A stretch of 64,000 nucleotides of DNA from Ailurus styani (GCA_002007465.1 LNAC01000108.1:3240306-3304305); one strand, 5' to 3'; shown: positions 43,345-55,210, numbered from the stretch's first letter. The notes: generated from the sequence alone by a model not told the origin. Numbers and translations: made by a program.

Positions 43345-43451
43345 TTTTCTTTATTTTTTATTCTTTGCCCCAGGGGTACAGGTCTGTGAATCATCAGGCT
43401 TACATCTTTCACAGCATTCATCAAAGCACACACCCTCCCCAATGTCCATAA
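43345..43451 (-). mobile_element. L1 3' end, antisense, very short
   Basis: The minus strand reads the L1 3' terminus: 'ggagggtgtgtgctttgatgaatgctgtgaaagatgtaagcctgatgattcacagacctgtacccctggggcaaag' and then A-rich. A perfect 15-bp target duplication ATTGTCCCATATTTT lies at 43330-43344 and 43452-43466. The insertion is only about 107 bp. Confidence 0.9.
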
Positions 43452-44554
43452 ATTGTCCCATATTTTGACTTTCCCTTGCCCCCCGCCAGGGATATCCATC
43501 TGCCTGACATTTCCTTTCAGGGAGTGGGGGAGTGGGGTCATGGCTCCAATAGTCCAAGGCCTGTGTTCCAGTGGTTTTGCCCATGAGATTTAGGACACTT
43601 TTACCATAATATTTATTCAGTTTTATGGCCTTAAATATAACACTAACTCCTAATAATCAATATTGATTTAACTATAATATCTTATTTATAGACACAGCCC
43701 TCTGGTTTGCATGTGGACTCAAACCATAATGCAACAGAAATGAGCCACTCACTCCCTTGGCCCTGGGCCAGCAATGAAGGAAATATCAGCCTCTTATGAA
43801 TGGCTCTGAGGCCAATACAGGATTTTGGGCTTCTGATGCCTACTTCTCCTCACTCTCTCCAGATTGGCTACATCCCACACCAGCCAGAGCCAACCTGGGG
43901 CTGAGGATGTCTGTTTATTTCATGCAACATAATTGCCAGTCTTCAAAAGTCAGGTATTCCAACTGACCCTCACTGGAGGTTAGTTACAACCAGATGTCGA
44001 TGGAAATGTTGAATAGAAAGGGGATCTTGCGGGGAAGAGAAATAGCCGGAAGTACCCAGGATAAGATAGGTACTGGAGAAGGAAGAACTTGCCTTCCCCT
44101 CTTCCAGCCCACCCCAGGGACTCTGACAGGACAGTGTGGATTTCTAGAGAAGTTATTATTGTTGCTGTGATTAGTGTTGAAGAGGTGTCTGGGCAGTACT
44201 GCTGGTGGCTGCTTCTTATAGGACCAGGATGCTAACCCGGCAATAATGGTGTGGTGTGACAGAGATCCACGAGGGAGGGTAGAAGCAGCCAGAACTTAGA
44301 GCCTGGAGGAGCTGGTGAAAACTGCCTAAGAGGTGAAGGAGGTGACCTACTCTTGTTTACAAAGGGGCTGTGCCTTCCAGTGACCAGCACACACCATCCA
44401 TTGCTCAGAATACCCCCCTCATCCTCTTGAGGCTTCTGGGAATTTCCAAATCTGGTATTTGGTGAGTTTAGTGGAGAGTTATTATTTATCCCCTCCAACC
44501 CCCCCCCCACACCAATATCCATTCATCCTTCTTTTGGAAACAGTTTTAGTTTCT

Positions 44555-45000
44555 ACATGTGGAATCCATGATCCAGGCCTAACCAATTAGAACATGTGTT
44601 GCCCTTGGTTGTAAATTGACTCAGGACTTTTGGAGGAGCTATCAGAAGAGTCTGGTTCTCTTTCACTGCACTCAAATTCAAGAGGATGCAATGGCTGGAG
44701 CTGCTGCAGCCATTTTGGCACCATGTGGAGCTTGAGGATAAAAGCAACATAGAATAAATGTGCTGAGAGATACTTTGCAAGAGATGTTCATTATCTCCTC
44801 CATACCCACAACCTTTCTTAGGGAATTCTGCTCCCCACTCCCAACAGTATGCAGCATGTGACCTTTATTTTTTATCAGAAATGATTTTTATCAGGGGTGA
44901 ACACCTAACTTAACCTGACCAATCAGATTCTTTCTCCTAGGCTTTTGGAACTAAGATACAGACACAGGGACTAAATCAGTAACATGGTACTACTCGGGCA
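44555..45000. repeat. Probable LTR-derived sequence, family unresolved
   Basis: Two stretches with the same kind of wording ('gatccaggcctaaccaattagaacatgtgttgccc', 'ccattttggcaccatgtggagcttgaggataaaagc'; then 'caccTaacttaacctgaccaatcagattctttctcctaggcttttggaactaag') resemble old ERV LTR/MER sequences. A similar phrase recurs at 46330-46400. Confidence 0.35.
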
Positions 45001-45149
45001 CTAGAACCAAAAAGTCATGTACAGTTGGGGCCAAAGATGGATGCTCCAGCTTGTCCATTTGTTCCTGGGACATATTCCCTTCACATTCAAGCTGGAGTTA
45101 CAAGAAAGTACATAGAAAGAGGAAATAATAAATATATTGTAATTATATT

Positions 45150-45203
45150 AATAATGTCTTAGTTACATAATGTAACAGAGCAGGCCAAAACTTAGTGCCT
45201 TAA
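45150..45203 (-). mobile_element. MaLR-like LTR, antisense, left of L1 insertion
   Basis: The phrase 'ttagttacataatgtaacagagcaggccaaaacttagtgccttaa' is the LTR end wording that continues after the L1 at 46066 with 'aaacaattgattattatctgtcatggttttgtgggttgac'. Confidence 0.55.
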
Positions 45204-45204
45204 G

Positions 45205-45810
45205 CTTGTATCCAAAATCTATAAAGAGCTTCTCAAATTCAACACCCATAAAACAAAGAACCTAGTCAAAAAATGGGCAGAAGACATGACCAGACCTTTC
45301 TCCAAAGAAGACATCCAAATGGCCAACAGACACATGAGAAAGTGCTCAACATCACTCAGCATCAGGGAAATACAAATCAAAACCACAGTGAGATACCACC
45401 TCGCACCAGTCAGAATGGCTAAAATCAACAAGTCAGGAAACAGCAGATGTTGGCAAGGATGCGGAGAAAGGGGAACCCTCCTACACTGTTGGTGGGAATG
45501 CAAGCTGGTGCAGCCACTCTGGAAAACAGTGTGGAGGTTCCTCAAAAAGTTGAAAATAGAGCTACCCTATGACCCAGCAATCGCATTACTGGGTATTTAC
45601 CCTAAAGATAGAAAGGTAGTGATCCTCAGGGGCACATGCACCCGAATGTTTATAGCAGCAATGTCCACCATAGCCAAACTATGGAAAGAACCTAGATGTC
45701 CATCAACAGATGAATGGATAAAGAAGATGTGGTATATATATGCAATGGAATACTATGCAGGTATCAAAAGAAACGAAATCTTGCCATTCGCAACGACATG
45801 GATGGAACTN
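45205..45810 (+). pseudogene. L1 ORF2 C-terminal fragment
   Basis: One open frame encodes the last roughly 200 residues of L1 ORF2, the endonuclease/reverse-transcriptase protein that makes cDNA at the nick. The catalytic domains are missing. The C-terminal cysteine-rich segment [18 protein letters not shown] is intact at 45448-45501, followed by [19 protein letters not shown] and the [16 protein letters not shown] words. The frame stays open through the N at 45810 and then reads the 3' UTR, so the 277-residue version is partly non-coding. It is 5'-truncated and non-autonomous. Confidence 0.9.
45810..45810. other. Single unresolved base (N)
   Basis: It lies exactly where the L1 copy jumps from the end of ORF2 (GATGGAACT) to the G-rich 3' UTR (GGGTGGGGGG). 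It probably marks a collapsed or trimmed segment. Confidence 1.
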
Positions 45811-46065
45811 GGGTGGGGGGTTGTGGGGGGTAGGGAGGGAAGAATAATGAAACAAGATGGGATGGGGAAGGAGACAAACCATAAAAGACTCCTAATCTCA
45901 CAAAACGAACTGAGGGTTACTGGGGGGTGGGAGGGTAGGGATAGGGTGGATGGGTTATGGACACTGGGAAGGGTTTGTGCTTTGGTGAATGCTGTGAAAG
46001 GTGTAAGCCTGATGATTCACAGACTTGTACCCCTGGGGCAAATAATAATAATAAACAAAACAAAA

Positions 46066-46330
46066 CAACTTAGTGCCTTAAAACAATTGATTATTATCTG
46101 TCATGGTTTTGTGGGTTGACTATACTTGGCTAGGTGATTCTCATGGGGGGGGTCTCTCAAGATGTTCTAGTCAGAATGTGGCTAGGGCTGGTATTATTTT
46201 AATACTCAGCTGGGCTGGATGTCCAAGATGGTGCACACATTGGCTAACTGTTGGTGCTGGCTAGCAACTGATGTCTCCTCTAGTGTTGGCAAGGTGGCTA
46301 TAGGAGCTAATCAATACCTATTCACCAATG
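46066..46330 (-). mobile_element. MaLR-like LTR, antisense, right of L1 insertion
   Basis: Continues 45150-45203: 'tgtgggttgactatacttggctaggtgattctcatg', 'tcagaatgtggctagggctgg', 'actcagctgggctggatgtccaagatgg'. The wording resembles the other MaLR-like copies at 27170 and 56462. Confidence 0.5.
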
Positions 46331-46517
46331 ACTGGACCAGGAGTAAACACCTGACCAATCTGGACCAATCACATGGCAATAACCTCAAGGCCACATCTAA
46401 GGTAGGAAGGAAAGGATACGTTTATCCTTGTGTCTTTTTCTTTCATTGAGCTCCCTGCACACTTTCTTCCATGTCATTCCTCAGAACTGGGATAAACCAA
46501 CTGCTGGTAAGCGGGAA

Positions 46518-46840
46518 TAGGGTTATCCAGAAACACCCTGAAAGAGAGAAACAGACTCATAAACACAGAGAACACACTGGTGTTTGCTAAAGGAGAGGGG
46601 AACAGGTGGATGGATGAAGTGGGTGAAGGGAATTAAGAGGTACAAACTTCTAGTTATAAAATAAGTCACAGGGATGAAAAAGTACAGCATACAAAATTTA
46701 GTCAATAATGTAATATACTTATTGTGGTGAGCATTTTCCAATGTACATAATTGTTGAATGACTATGCTGTATGCCTGAAACTAATTGAAAATTATATATC
46801 AACTGTAATTCAATTAAAAATTAAAAAAATAAAAATAAAG
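46518..46840 (+). mobile_element. L1 3' UTR copy 1 (older type)
   Basis: The wording 'gagaaacagactcataaacacagagaacacactggtgtttgc', 'cataattgttgaatgactatgctgtatgcctgaaactaattg', then an A-rich end. It is immediately followed by a second, partial copy of the same 3' UTR. Confidence 0.75.
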
Positions 46841-47045
46841 AAGTAACAGAAATGAAAAGTGCAGCATATGGAATATAGTCAATAATACTGTAATAACATT
46901 GTATGTGACAGACAATGACCACACTTATCATGATGAGCATTGAGTAACATACAGGATTATTGAATCACTATGTTGTACACCTGAAACTAATATAACGTCC
47001 TATGCTACCTATACTTCAATAATAAAGATAAATGAAAAATAAAAG
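46841..47045 (+). mobile_element. L1 3' UTR copy 2 (partial, tandem)
   Basis: It repeats the 46670-46840 content with changes: 'gtgcagcatatggaatatagtcaataatactg' and 'attattgaatcactatgttgtacacctgaaactaatataac', ending in an A-rich tail. This is a tandem repetition of L1 ends in the same orientation. Confidence 0.75.
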
Positions 47046-47049
47046 ACTG

Positions 47050-48110
47050 ATTTAGACTGGTCAGGATACATTCCTTGGGCTGGACTCAATACTGCCTGAT
47101 TTTTTGACAAAGTCTATGTTCTGCTGGCAAGGAAGGTAGGGGCAAGCTCTTGTATAGGGCAGCCAATAGTTCCTGCCATATGTATCTTTTAGAAGCAAAG
47201 AGAATGGCCTCTTTCCCTGAGGTTACAGTTCTACTTCTGGGGCTCTTGTGGGCTGGATGCTCTGTTTCATGTCCTTGAGTGTTTATGAGATCTCCTGTCA
47301 TATCCTGACAACTAATTCTTCACTTAAGTTAATTTGAGAATGTTTCCAGTTTTGGCAACCCAAATGTGTTATGCCCAAGACAACCGCTGAGACATTTTGA
47401 GACTCTTTGTTTCACAATTTTCTAGAATGTTTCCTAATTGACTAGTATGCTTGTGCCTGATGGGTGTTGCACTTGCAGTCAGGAGACCTGAGACTTAATC
47501 ATGGCTTTAACACAGGGTTGGTGTTACCTGACATACTTGCTGCCATAGCTTCTTCTAGAAACCATTGTGGTCACTGCCAGTTAACTAGAACATCAGTTCC
47601 CACTGAACCCAGATATGGCTTCAGCATTCTTCTTGGCACAATGCTCAAAGCTAGCCACCTGTGAAAAGCTGGTATATGAGATGAAACCCATCACCACTGC
47701 TCCTTTAAGTGACTTGGTGGCCCTGAAAAGCCTCCTCTCTAAGTCTGGATTTCTGTGTGTATAATGAGGGGGATTGGATCAGGTGATTTCTAGGGGTCAT
47801 CCCTTATTGAACTTCTTCTCATCTTACTACCCAAATTCTGCTTTTAGACTTGGTGTAGCCCATGGTCTCTGGTCACATGCTAGGGAGCCCAGCAATGTCC
47901 AAATGGTCAAATGACATGACCCTTGGTTTAGGCAAAAGGTGTAGATCACTCTTGTTACTATAAGTAGAGATTCTTTGTCTCTTCCCAGGATTCCGGAGAA
48001 GCCCTGGGCTCCAAGTGGAGATTTGAAATTCCTCTCTCCACAATGTCACTTAGAGGGGTCCACATAGCTGCTGACTGTTGCTTTTGGAAGATTCTATGGG
48101 CCATATAGAA
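47050..48110. other. Unique sequence, no gene recognised
   Basis: I see no clear repeat or exon. Open frames at 47086-47301 and 47464-47664 are short and featureless. Confidence 0.4.
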
Positions 48111-48114
48111 TTGT

Positions 48115-48315
48115 GGTCAAGAGAAAGATCTGGATTAAAAACCTGTCTTTACTTCTTGCCCGTAGGGTGACCTTAGGATGGTTATCCAACCACCCTGGAG
48201 CTCAGTTTCCTCATCTGCAAATGATAATAATGCTACCTTTGTTATAGCAAAGATTAAATAAGATCAGGCACGTAAAGCAGTCAACTGAATACCTGCTACA
48301 CAAGAAGTATTAAAC
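48115..48315 (+). repeat. MIR element
   Basis: The phrases 'gtggtcaagagaaagatctggattaaaaacctgtctttac', 'aggatggttatccaaccaccctggagctcagtttcctcatctgcaaatgataataatgc', 'gattaaataagatcaggcacgtaaagc' follow MIR. Confidence 0.8.
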
Positions 48316-48836
48316 CAATGGCAGCTGTTATTGCTGTGCAAGAGGGGAGGCATTTTCCCCTATTGTTAGGATGGTGCAATCCCTTCCCATATACAGAGAC
48401 CAAGATTTCTTTGCCTGAGTTGAGGGCAGGCAGGAGGGAGGGAGGACAGTCTCCCAAGATGGCTGGAGCAGCCCCTGACCTGCTATTCTGGCTGGACCCT
48501 GAGCAGATCCCACTGCGTCTTGTATTTTAGGTGGCAGTGGCACATGGGGCTCACTTGGAGAACACTGTCTGGGAGCTGGGGTCATGGGGATGACTGGAAA
48601 TACTATCCCATGAGTCAGGGCTAAGGCAGCTCGGCTGGGAGAAGGTCCATGATGGGGAGTCTTTTCTTCTTTAGACCACGAAAGGCTGTTAGGGGCAGAG
48701 AGTGGACACTTCACTGCACTGCTGGAGAGGAGGGAGGGAGCCACAGGAGGCTCCCTGCCACAGTGCAGATTCTGAAGCTCACAGCCATCCGAAGCTTGAC
48801 GAGTGGGGCTCTGTCCTCCGTTTTCTTCTCACTTCA

Positions 48837-48995
48837 CACCAGTGGCTTTCGACTCTGGCTGAATACCAGAATCACATGACAGTTCTCTAAAAATACCACT
48901 TCCCAAATCCCACCCACGAAAACACTACTGATTCAGGAGATCTCAGGGGGTGAGCATAGAATCCCCATATGCTTTCTTCAAATCCCCTTTTCCTT
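48837..48995 (+). mobile_element. hAT-Charlie element (MER5/MER20-type)
   Basis: The wording 'ccagtggctttcgactctggctgaataccagaatcacatgacagttctctaaaaatacc', 'ccaaatcccacccacgaaaacactactgattcagg' is the left two-thirds of the same family as 7085-7254. Confidence 0.6.
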
Positions 48996-49539
48996 GAATT
49001 ATTGGAGTAGGTTTTGCTTTCTTAAAACCAAATGACCTGCCAATTGGAGGTGCCTGGACTTCCTCTGCCCTGATGTGGGGGCCTTTGTCCCTTCTAGGGG
49101 GTGGCATTGTGCCAGGTGAGGGTTGGCACCCATAGGCCTGGGCTCTGCCCCTTGTGACCCTGGGCATGTTGATCAGGCACAGCTGATGAGGAAGAAACCC
49201 CTAACAAACTCTGTGTGTGATGCGGCTTGGTGGCTCAGACTCTCACCACATAGGGGACATTCACACCCTTTCTCCCCACCTAGGGGAGCATTAAGAAGCT
49301 AACAGGGTGGCCTGCTGCCTCTGGCCACCCTATGGACTGGGTGATGGGGGCCAGCCCAAGGAGGCAAACAGCTTAGGAAAACCCTAGACTCTCACTATGG
49401 TCCTTCTGATACCCACGAGTTTTCAGAAGGCACTGACAGTTGGTGGGGGCTGGGGGGCAGGTAGAGGGAGAGGGAAATACATTTTTAAAGATAACCTGGA
49501 GGCAAATATAATATTTATACTTATTTATCCTCAGAGCTC

Positions 49540-49665
49540 ACTCGGAAGGCCCCAGACATGTCTAATGAGCAGGAATTGCAAAATGGCCACGAATTCTACT
49601 TGTTTGCCTTTGCAGAGTCTCTGAGCAGGCTCACGGACCCAGATTTTTCAACTGTTGACTGCTGC
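49540..49665. promoter_or_regulatory. Weak candidate conserved block
   Basis: The words CAGACATGTCTAATGAGCAGGAATTGC and GGCCACGAATTCTACTTGTTTGCC are non-repetitive and include CAGACATGTCT, which is almost a palindrome. The evidence is thin and regulatory function is a guess. Confidence 0.2.
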
Positions 49666-49796
49666 AGGCAAAACGGCTGTAAGGAACACCAGGACGTGCA
49701 GTGAGTGCCTGACCCCCAGAGGCACTGAGCCATGAAACTGTCGACCCAGGAAAATGAGGTGCTCCCCTCCACCCCCTCCCTGGTGGAACACAGAGC

Positions 49797-49895
49797 ATTC
49801 ACACACACACACACCCACGCACACACACACACACCCACGTGACACATGTATGCACATGTATGTGTGCACAAGCACACACACATACACATATAGGG
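49797..49895. repeat. (CA)n microsatellite region
   Basis: CACACACACACAC..CACGCACACACACACAC and further CA phrases interspersed with ATGT words. The Thr/His and Cys/Val frames are artefacts. Confidence 0.9.
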
Positions 49896-50179
49896 AGGCA
49901 TACAGAGATCCTTGCGTGTCTCCATGGCCTCCCTTACAGCCTTGTAGGCACATCCCTGCCCAAATTCACACACACTCCCCAAAGCAGGTATTATGTATGG
50001 TATGTCTGGACAGGATGCTCCCTGGTTAAAGTGCTGTTCTGGATGAGAGCTCTTACCTGCTCTGTTCACTCTGGACACCCATGATGAGAAACAGTATCTG
50101 AAGGGAGTTGTGATGTAGAGAGTCAACCATGGGATTAATTGAGACCAGCACAGTCTGCTCTGGAATGAGAGTGACACAC

Positions 50180-50300
50180 AGGTTACTATATGCTTAACTC
50201 AAGCATCTATGCATAGTGTACATACATATAGATATATTTATATAAATACATACAGAAACATATAAGATGCATATAAATAGGAAAATATATGGGGGAGCCC
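50180..50300. repeat. AT-rich (ATA/TAT) low-complexity tract
   Basis: The stretch has alternating TATA-like words (ATACATATAGATATATTTATATAAATACATACAG) and no identified element. Confidence 0.55.
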
Positions 50301-50383
50301 TTAGCTAATGGGAGTATTTCTGTCCTGGTCTCTGACTCCCCATGCTGGGCCACACGGTTGTTACTAGCTCTCAGTCACTGGGG

Positions 50384-50570
50384 TGCCTTCCCATAGCACT
50401 TACCACAGTTGCTGTTTTACCTCTATTTGCAATGTTAGTTTTCCAGTGTATGTTACCCTGGCTGTGCACTCCAGGAGAGATGGGCCATGTCTCTTTGCTC
50501 ACTGTTGCATTCTCAGTGCTCGGCACACTGGCAGGTTCAGTGATTAGATGGTTGAATAAGGTCTGGTCCT
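50384..50570 (+). repeat. L2 3' end fragment
   Basis: The wording 'atagcacttaccacagttgctgttttacctc', 'ctccaggagagatgggccatgtctctttgctcactgttgcattctcagtgctcggcacactggcagg' is the L2 terminal region. Confidence 0.65.
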
Positions 50571-50574
50571 TTCC

Positions 50575-52255
50575 TTCTGTTGTGTCTTTTCTCTATGTTG
50601 CTGGACAATCAAGGCTCACATCTTGGCACCAGGAATGTCACTTCTTTTAGATGCTAATAGCAGAGAATTCTCAGGCTTGGTCTGGAAAGTTCAAATTTCA
50701 AATATAGCACCAAGGTCAACTGTATTTCTAATGAGGTGATTTTCCTTCTCCATGTGGCCAGAGGCCTGTTTACCTGGGGAGAGAGCATCTCTACCTGGAG
50801 GTCTAGTCTATATACAGATGTCTTTCTCGTGGTTGAATTGTGGCTGGCCTGACTGGGCTGACAGGACAGGGTGTGACTTGCAGAATCATAACAAGTTCAG
50901 GTTTTCATTGGACAGTGTCATTTCCAGATATTGTCTAGCCTGAAATATATCCTTATGGAAAGAATTGCATGTTCTTAAGGCCATAGACATATCCCTTCAT
51001 GTACAAACATTGCACTGGGTCAAGCCTGACCAGTTTTTGCTACAAGTCAAGAGGGGAGGTTAGCAGGATCAGTCTCTTGACTGATCAGGGCTGGGACAGT
51101 GATAAGTTCTGACCCACTCATTATGTTAATTTCTATCAAAATACTTGCTCCAGCTTCTAGGCATCTGGATGTCTGTCCTCTCACCTCCAAAGGAAAAGAA
51201 CAGCAGTTTCCTAAATGCCACTGACATGAATTATTTTTAACAAACCAGGAGCATCTTTGATAAAGAGTTAATTACTGTTTAAAAGCAGGGTCTCTGGCTA
51301 GCAGACGGAAAACCCACATCCCTCTTTTGGGGCAGAACTCTTCCAAAATATTACTGGCTTATAAATCCCAGTATCAGGACACCTTGTTTCTTCCATAACA
51401 AGATGAATTTCCAGGTATCACCAGCATCGTGGGAGAAGAGGAAAATCTTTGACTCATGCTCAGGTGGGGTCTCTCATACTCTCCTGCCCACTTCTATGGG
51501 ATGTGGGGGGATCAGCCAAAGCCTTTGTGGAGGCCATGTCACGGTTCAAATTCTGCCTCTGCTCAGTTCTGCTTCTCTCACTCCTGACAGGTGCTGGATT
51601 CCTTACAGACTCCCCATCTCAGGGTCTGTTTTCTGGAGAATCTGACTTTTATCAGCCACCTTGGCCCTTTTCAACATTTTGCTGCTCAGATTATTTTGGT
51701 GAACATTTGAGACTATATTTCATACTGATGAAGTTTGCCATGGCCTTGGCTGTTGCTGGCTAGCTGAGATGTAGAGGTTGAGTATGGTCAGATTTCAGGT
51801 GCCCTCTGCTTGGACCTTGCTGGGTTTTAAATCCAACCCACAACTTCCGCTGAGCTCAAAGCTCTGGATTGCAGGCAGGGAAGGCTTGCCAAGTGGTGTG
51901 ATGACTTTCGCGCACACCTGCCTTCTGTGTTTCGGCCTGGGCTCAGAGGAGTGACCTGTCTGCACCTTGGGCAGTCAGGTTGGGGCTGGAGGATCCCCAA
52001 CACTGTCGCTCCTGTGGAGGCATTTGGGATGAAGAAATGAGGCTCCAGAGTTCATTCGGAATATTAATCGTGGGATTATGGGATCCCAAGCCTGTCTGTG
52101 CTCTATGTGCTGGGGAACTGACACCTGTAGGCTGTGTTTATTTCCAGGCACCTCTGGATTGGACCAGTAAGAGGCACTGGCAGAAGATTAGATGGTGAAG
52201 AATCCAGGATGCCTGTCTCCCTCCCTTTCTGCCTTGGTGGTTTCTCTGGCAGAGG
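50575..52255. other. Unique sequence, no gene recognised
   Basis: There is no clear exon. A possible constrained A/T-rich patch is at 51220-51285 (AATTATTTTTAACAAACC, GATAAAGAGTTAATTACTG). The word TGGGATTATGGGATCC at 52071-52086 contains a paired K50-homeodomain-like GGGATTA site. Both are weak. Confidence 0.4.
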
Positions 52256-52264
52256 CTGCTTCTC

Positions 52265-52483
52265 TTCCACGGCTCCAACTCCTTCACATTCTGTGGTTCC
52301 AGTTCTGCTGGTGGCCCTGGACCCTGGGCTCCAGTGACACCACTCCTCCTCCCTTTGTCTCTCTAATCCAGAGGCAACAGTGGCTTCTTGTTAAACTCTC
52401 ATCACCTCCCTGCCACCAGGTTGGGTTTCAGCTTCCCTATCACCCATGTTAACCAATTCCTGGCATTAAATTCCTATAAATTC
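52265..52483. mobile_element. Probable ERVL-type LTR, left part
   Basis: The wording 'agttctgctggtggccctggaccctgggctccagtgac', 'ctccctttgtctctctaatccagaggcaacagtggc', 'ccctatcacccatgttaaccaattcctggcattaaattc' resembles an old LTR. It is interrupted by the CanSINE at 52484-52676 and continues to about 52745 ('ggtggtttctgttttcctggctagactctggctcatac'). Confidence 0.45.
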
Positions 52484-52676
52484 TTTTTTTTAAGTTGTGT
52501 TTGTTTATTTATTTGAGAGAGAGAGTGTGAGTAGTGGGAGGAGCAGAGGGAGGGGGACATGCAGACTCCCCACTGAGCGTGCAGCCTGCTGATCATCCCA
52601 CCCCATGACCCTGAGATCATGACCTGAGCCAAAATCGAGAGTGGATACTCCACCCACTGAGCCATCCAGGAGCCCC
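52484..52676 (-). mobile_element. CanSINE, antisense, inserted in an LTR
   Basis: It has GTTTATTTATTTGAGAGAG, GACCCTGAGATCATGACCTGAGCC and GAGCCATCCAGGAGCCC. Flanking duplication TATAAATTCTT / CATAAATTCTT is seen at about 52475-52485 and 52680-52690. Confidence 0.85.
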
Positions 52677-53544
52677 TCCCATAAATTCTTAAGGTGGTTT
52701 CTGTTTTCCTGGCTAGACTCTGGCTCATACAATCATTTTTGTTCCATTCGGGTTGTGATCTGATTTCAAAAGGGGAGAATGGTGTCAGGACTGACTAAGT
52801 CCTTGGACCACCCTTCCTCCTCTCCCTTATCCCCAACTCAGGATCCATCTCAAGACTCTTTCCCCTGTATCTGCCCTTCCCAGGGATTGGGGTGAGTTCA
52901 TGTCTGTATCTTACTGAATTTCAGTCTGTCCCATGTGTTGGGAGGACTTTCAGTGAGTAAGGTGCTCCACAAGCTAGATCTGTAGCCTCCACAGGCTACA
53001 ATGATGACTCTGTAGCAGAATTTTCTGAAGGTGTTCCAATACATTACGGCTGGAGCTTTAATAAGTGTTATGTAAGAAAAAGGGTTTGGAGGGTGAATAG
53101 TTTTAGTATGGATTGGGTTGAACAGGATTGGGAGGCATTTTACCCTAGGACTTTCTAGAGCTTACAAGGTTCTAAGGTCCTTTGTGAGTCTCCAAGAGGG
53201 GGAACGTAGTCTGTGGAGTTTCCTAAGCCCATTTGACCCCAGAATCCTCTTTTCAGGGAAACACGTCCAACCAGACCCACTCTGGAAGACCTTCACTATG
53301 GCCCACACTTGAATTTTTGATGGCCCATTTGTCCATGTGCTAGGTTGGAGCTGGTGCTATTTTCAGAGGAACAGGAGTGACCACCCATTTGGGCCAAGTC
53401 CCGGTTCACTCTGCTTCATGAGCTAGACGCCGTTTCTGTTTTACTTAGTATTTCCTTCATGTTTACTTGTCCATACCCAGCAAAGGAGAAGGATGGTCCA
53501 CATATTCTGATTATAGTTAAAGAGCATAAGCAGGACTTCTAGTA

Positions 53545-53628
53545 GAACTGAATGTGTTAATGCATGAAGCATGCTTAGCATAGTGCTTGGCACTTGGGAA
53601 GGGCTCAGTAAATATTCCGCTGCCATGT
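53545..53628 (+). repeat. MIR 3' fragment
   Basis: The phrase 'aatgtgttaatgcatgaagcatgcttagcatagtgcttggcacttgggaagggctcagtaaatatt' is the MIR 3' end. Confidence 0.7.
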
Positions 53629-53634
53629 GCTCTC

Positions 53635-55210
53635 AGCTGCACCAGTCTTGTCCCTTTAACATGTCTGCACTCAGGTTGACGAGGGTGCTAGAACCTACTC
53701 CAGACTCAGTTGGTCCCACAGCTCCCTGGCTAATATTAGCCTCAGGGATCCAGGGTGTTTGGGAGCTTCCAGCAGCCTTGTGGATAGGTGAAAGACCATG
53801 ACAATCCCTGCCGTTCTCGGAGCTTATCCAGGTCCCAGCTGCACTCTTTCTGGGGGCCCAAACTATTCTTCAGTCCTGTATTCTGGAGGCCCCCTTGTTC
53901 AGCATCCCCAAGTTGTTAGCTCTGTTCTGCCTGGCTCACCCCATGCAGTCTAGAAACCCCTGCGATCCCCAAACATCCCTCCAAATCCCACAAATATCCC
54001 TTGGTGCAGATCGCTGCTTCCCCATCATCCAGCAGAAATAAGGCAGTGGGGAGAAGTTGCTACAGGAGCATTTGGAAATGGGAACCAATAGCAGCTCTGG
54101 CACCAGAGACCAAAAGCTCAAAGGGACAAAAACAAAAGTGTGTTTGTCCCAATGGCCTGGTGACCATAGTCACCTCCTGGCCAGGGAGCATTGAACTTCA
54201 GAGAATGCTCCTTGCTCCAGCCTCCCCAGGGACAGGGCCCTCCTTGATGCCTGGAAAGCTGACCTTTCCAAGATGGGGGGTGGTGGAGGATGTCGGGCTG
54301 CAGCTGGTCCCCCAACCCCTTGCCCTCCTGCCCTCCCCAGCTTGAGCCAGAGCCGGAAGGATCATTTCCAACAGTGACTCAGACCTTGTCCTCTGATGGC
54401 CTGGCCACACAGTCCCAGGAGGGCCTCTGCAGCTGGCTGAATTTGCCTGCCCAGCTCTGGATCCACTGTCTGATTCCCCCCACCCCCAACATTTTATTTC
54501 GGAAGTTTCCAAACTTACAGACAAGTTTGAAGAAAAGTCCAATTATTACCCATGTATGCTCCATCTAGATTCAGCATTTGTTTATGTTTTGCCATATTTT
54601 CTACATTTCTCTCTTCTTGGTATACTATTTGATAATAAGTTGTAGACATCATGACACCTCACTCTTAAATACTTCTCATGCTTCTCCTAAGAATAAGAGT
54701 ATTCTTCATACCCACAGTGCCATTATTGCACATGAGAAAATTAACAGAAATTCCAGACCATCAGGCAATTTCTAGTTCATATTCATGTTTCCCCATTGTC
54801 CCCAAATACTTATCATAGCTGTTTTCAAAAAACTTTTGAACTGGAATCCAGTCAAATATATGTTTTACATTTGAGCTTTCAAAATTTACAATAGTCTAAC
54901 TCTTGCTTTCTTTTTTTCCTTATCACATTAACTTTTTGAAGAATGGAGGCTAGTTTACTTGTAGAAGGTTCTAGATGCTAAATTATTGGTTTTTTTCCTC
55001 CTGGTGTCATTTAACTTGTTCTTCCTTCCCTAGTTTATCCTGTAAACTGAAGGGTGGTCCTCGATGCTTAATTAGATTCAAATCAAACATTATTCACAGG
55101 AATATGTCCCAGGTACACTTCATATTGCACTTCAAAGAAACTAGGATGCATATGCACACATAAGCAATGCATCCTAGCTTCTTTGGGCTTTTCTTGAAGT
55201 TCACCTTAAA
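53635..55210. other. Mostly unique sequence, no gene recognised
   Basis: I find nothing definite. 54485-54900 has old-LINE-like wording ('agacaagtttgaagaaaagtccaattattacccatg', 'ttccagaccatcaggcaatttc', 'aacttttgaactggaatccag') and may be an eroded L1/L2, but I cannot assign it. The frame 54198-54542 (minus) has no domain. Confidence 0.35.

Larger units (their letters stand above)
45204..46050 (+). mobile_element. L1, 5'-truncated, with ORF2 end and 3' UTR
   Basis: The element begins inside ORF2 and runs to the 3' UTR terminus ('gatgattcacagacttgtacccctggggcaaataataataataaac'). A perfect 15-bp target duplication AACTTAGTGCCTTAA flanks it (about 45189-45203 and the copy just after the A-rich tail near 46067-46081). 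It is a recent-looking insertion into a MaLR-like LTR. A single N at 45810 sits at the ORF2/3' UTR junction, and sequence seen in other copies appears missing there. Confidence 0.9.

Noticed and set aside
45286..46119. 277-codon open frame as a complete gene
   Set aside because: Only the first part is L1 ORF2. After the N at 45810 the frame reads the L1 3' UTR and flanking LTR by chance.
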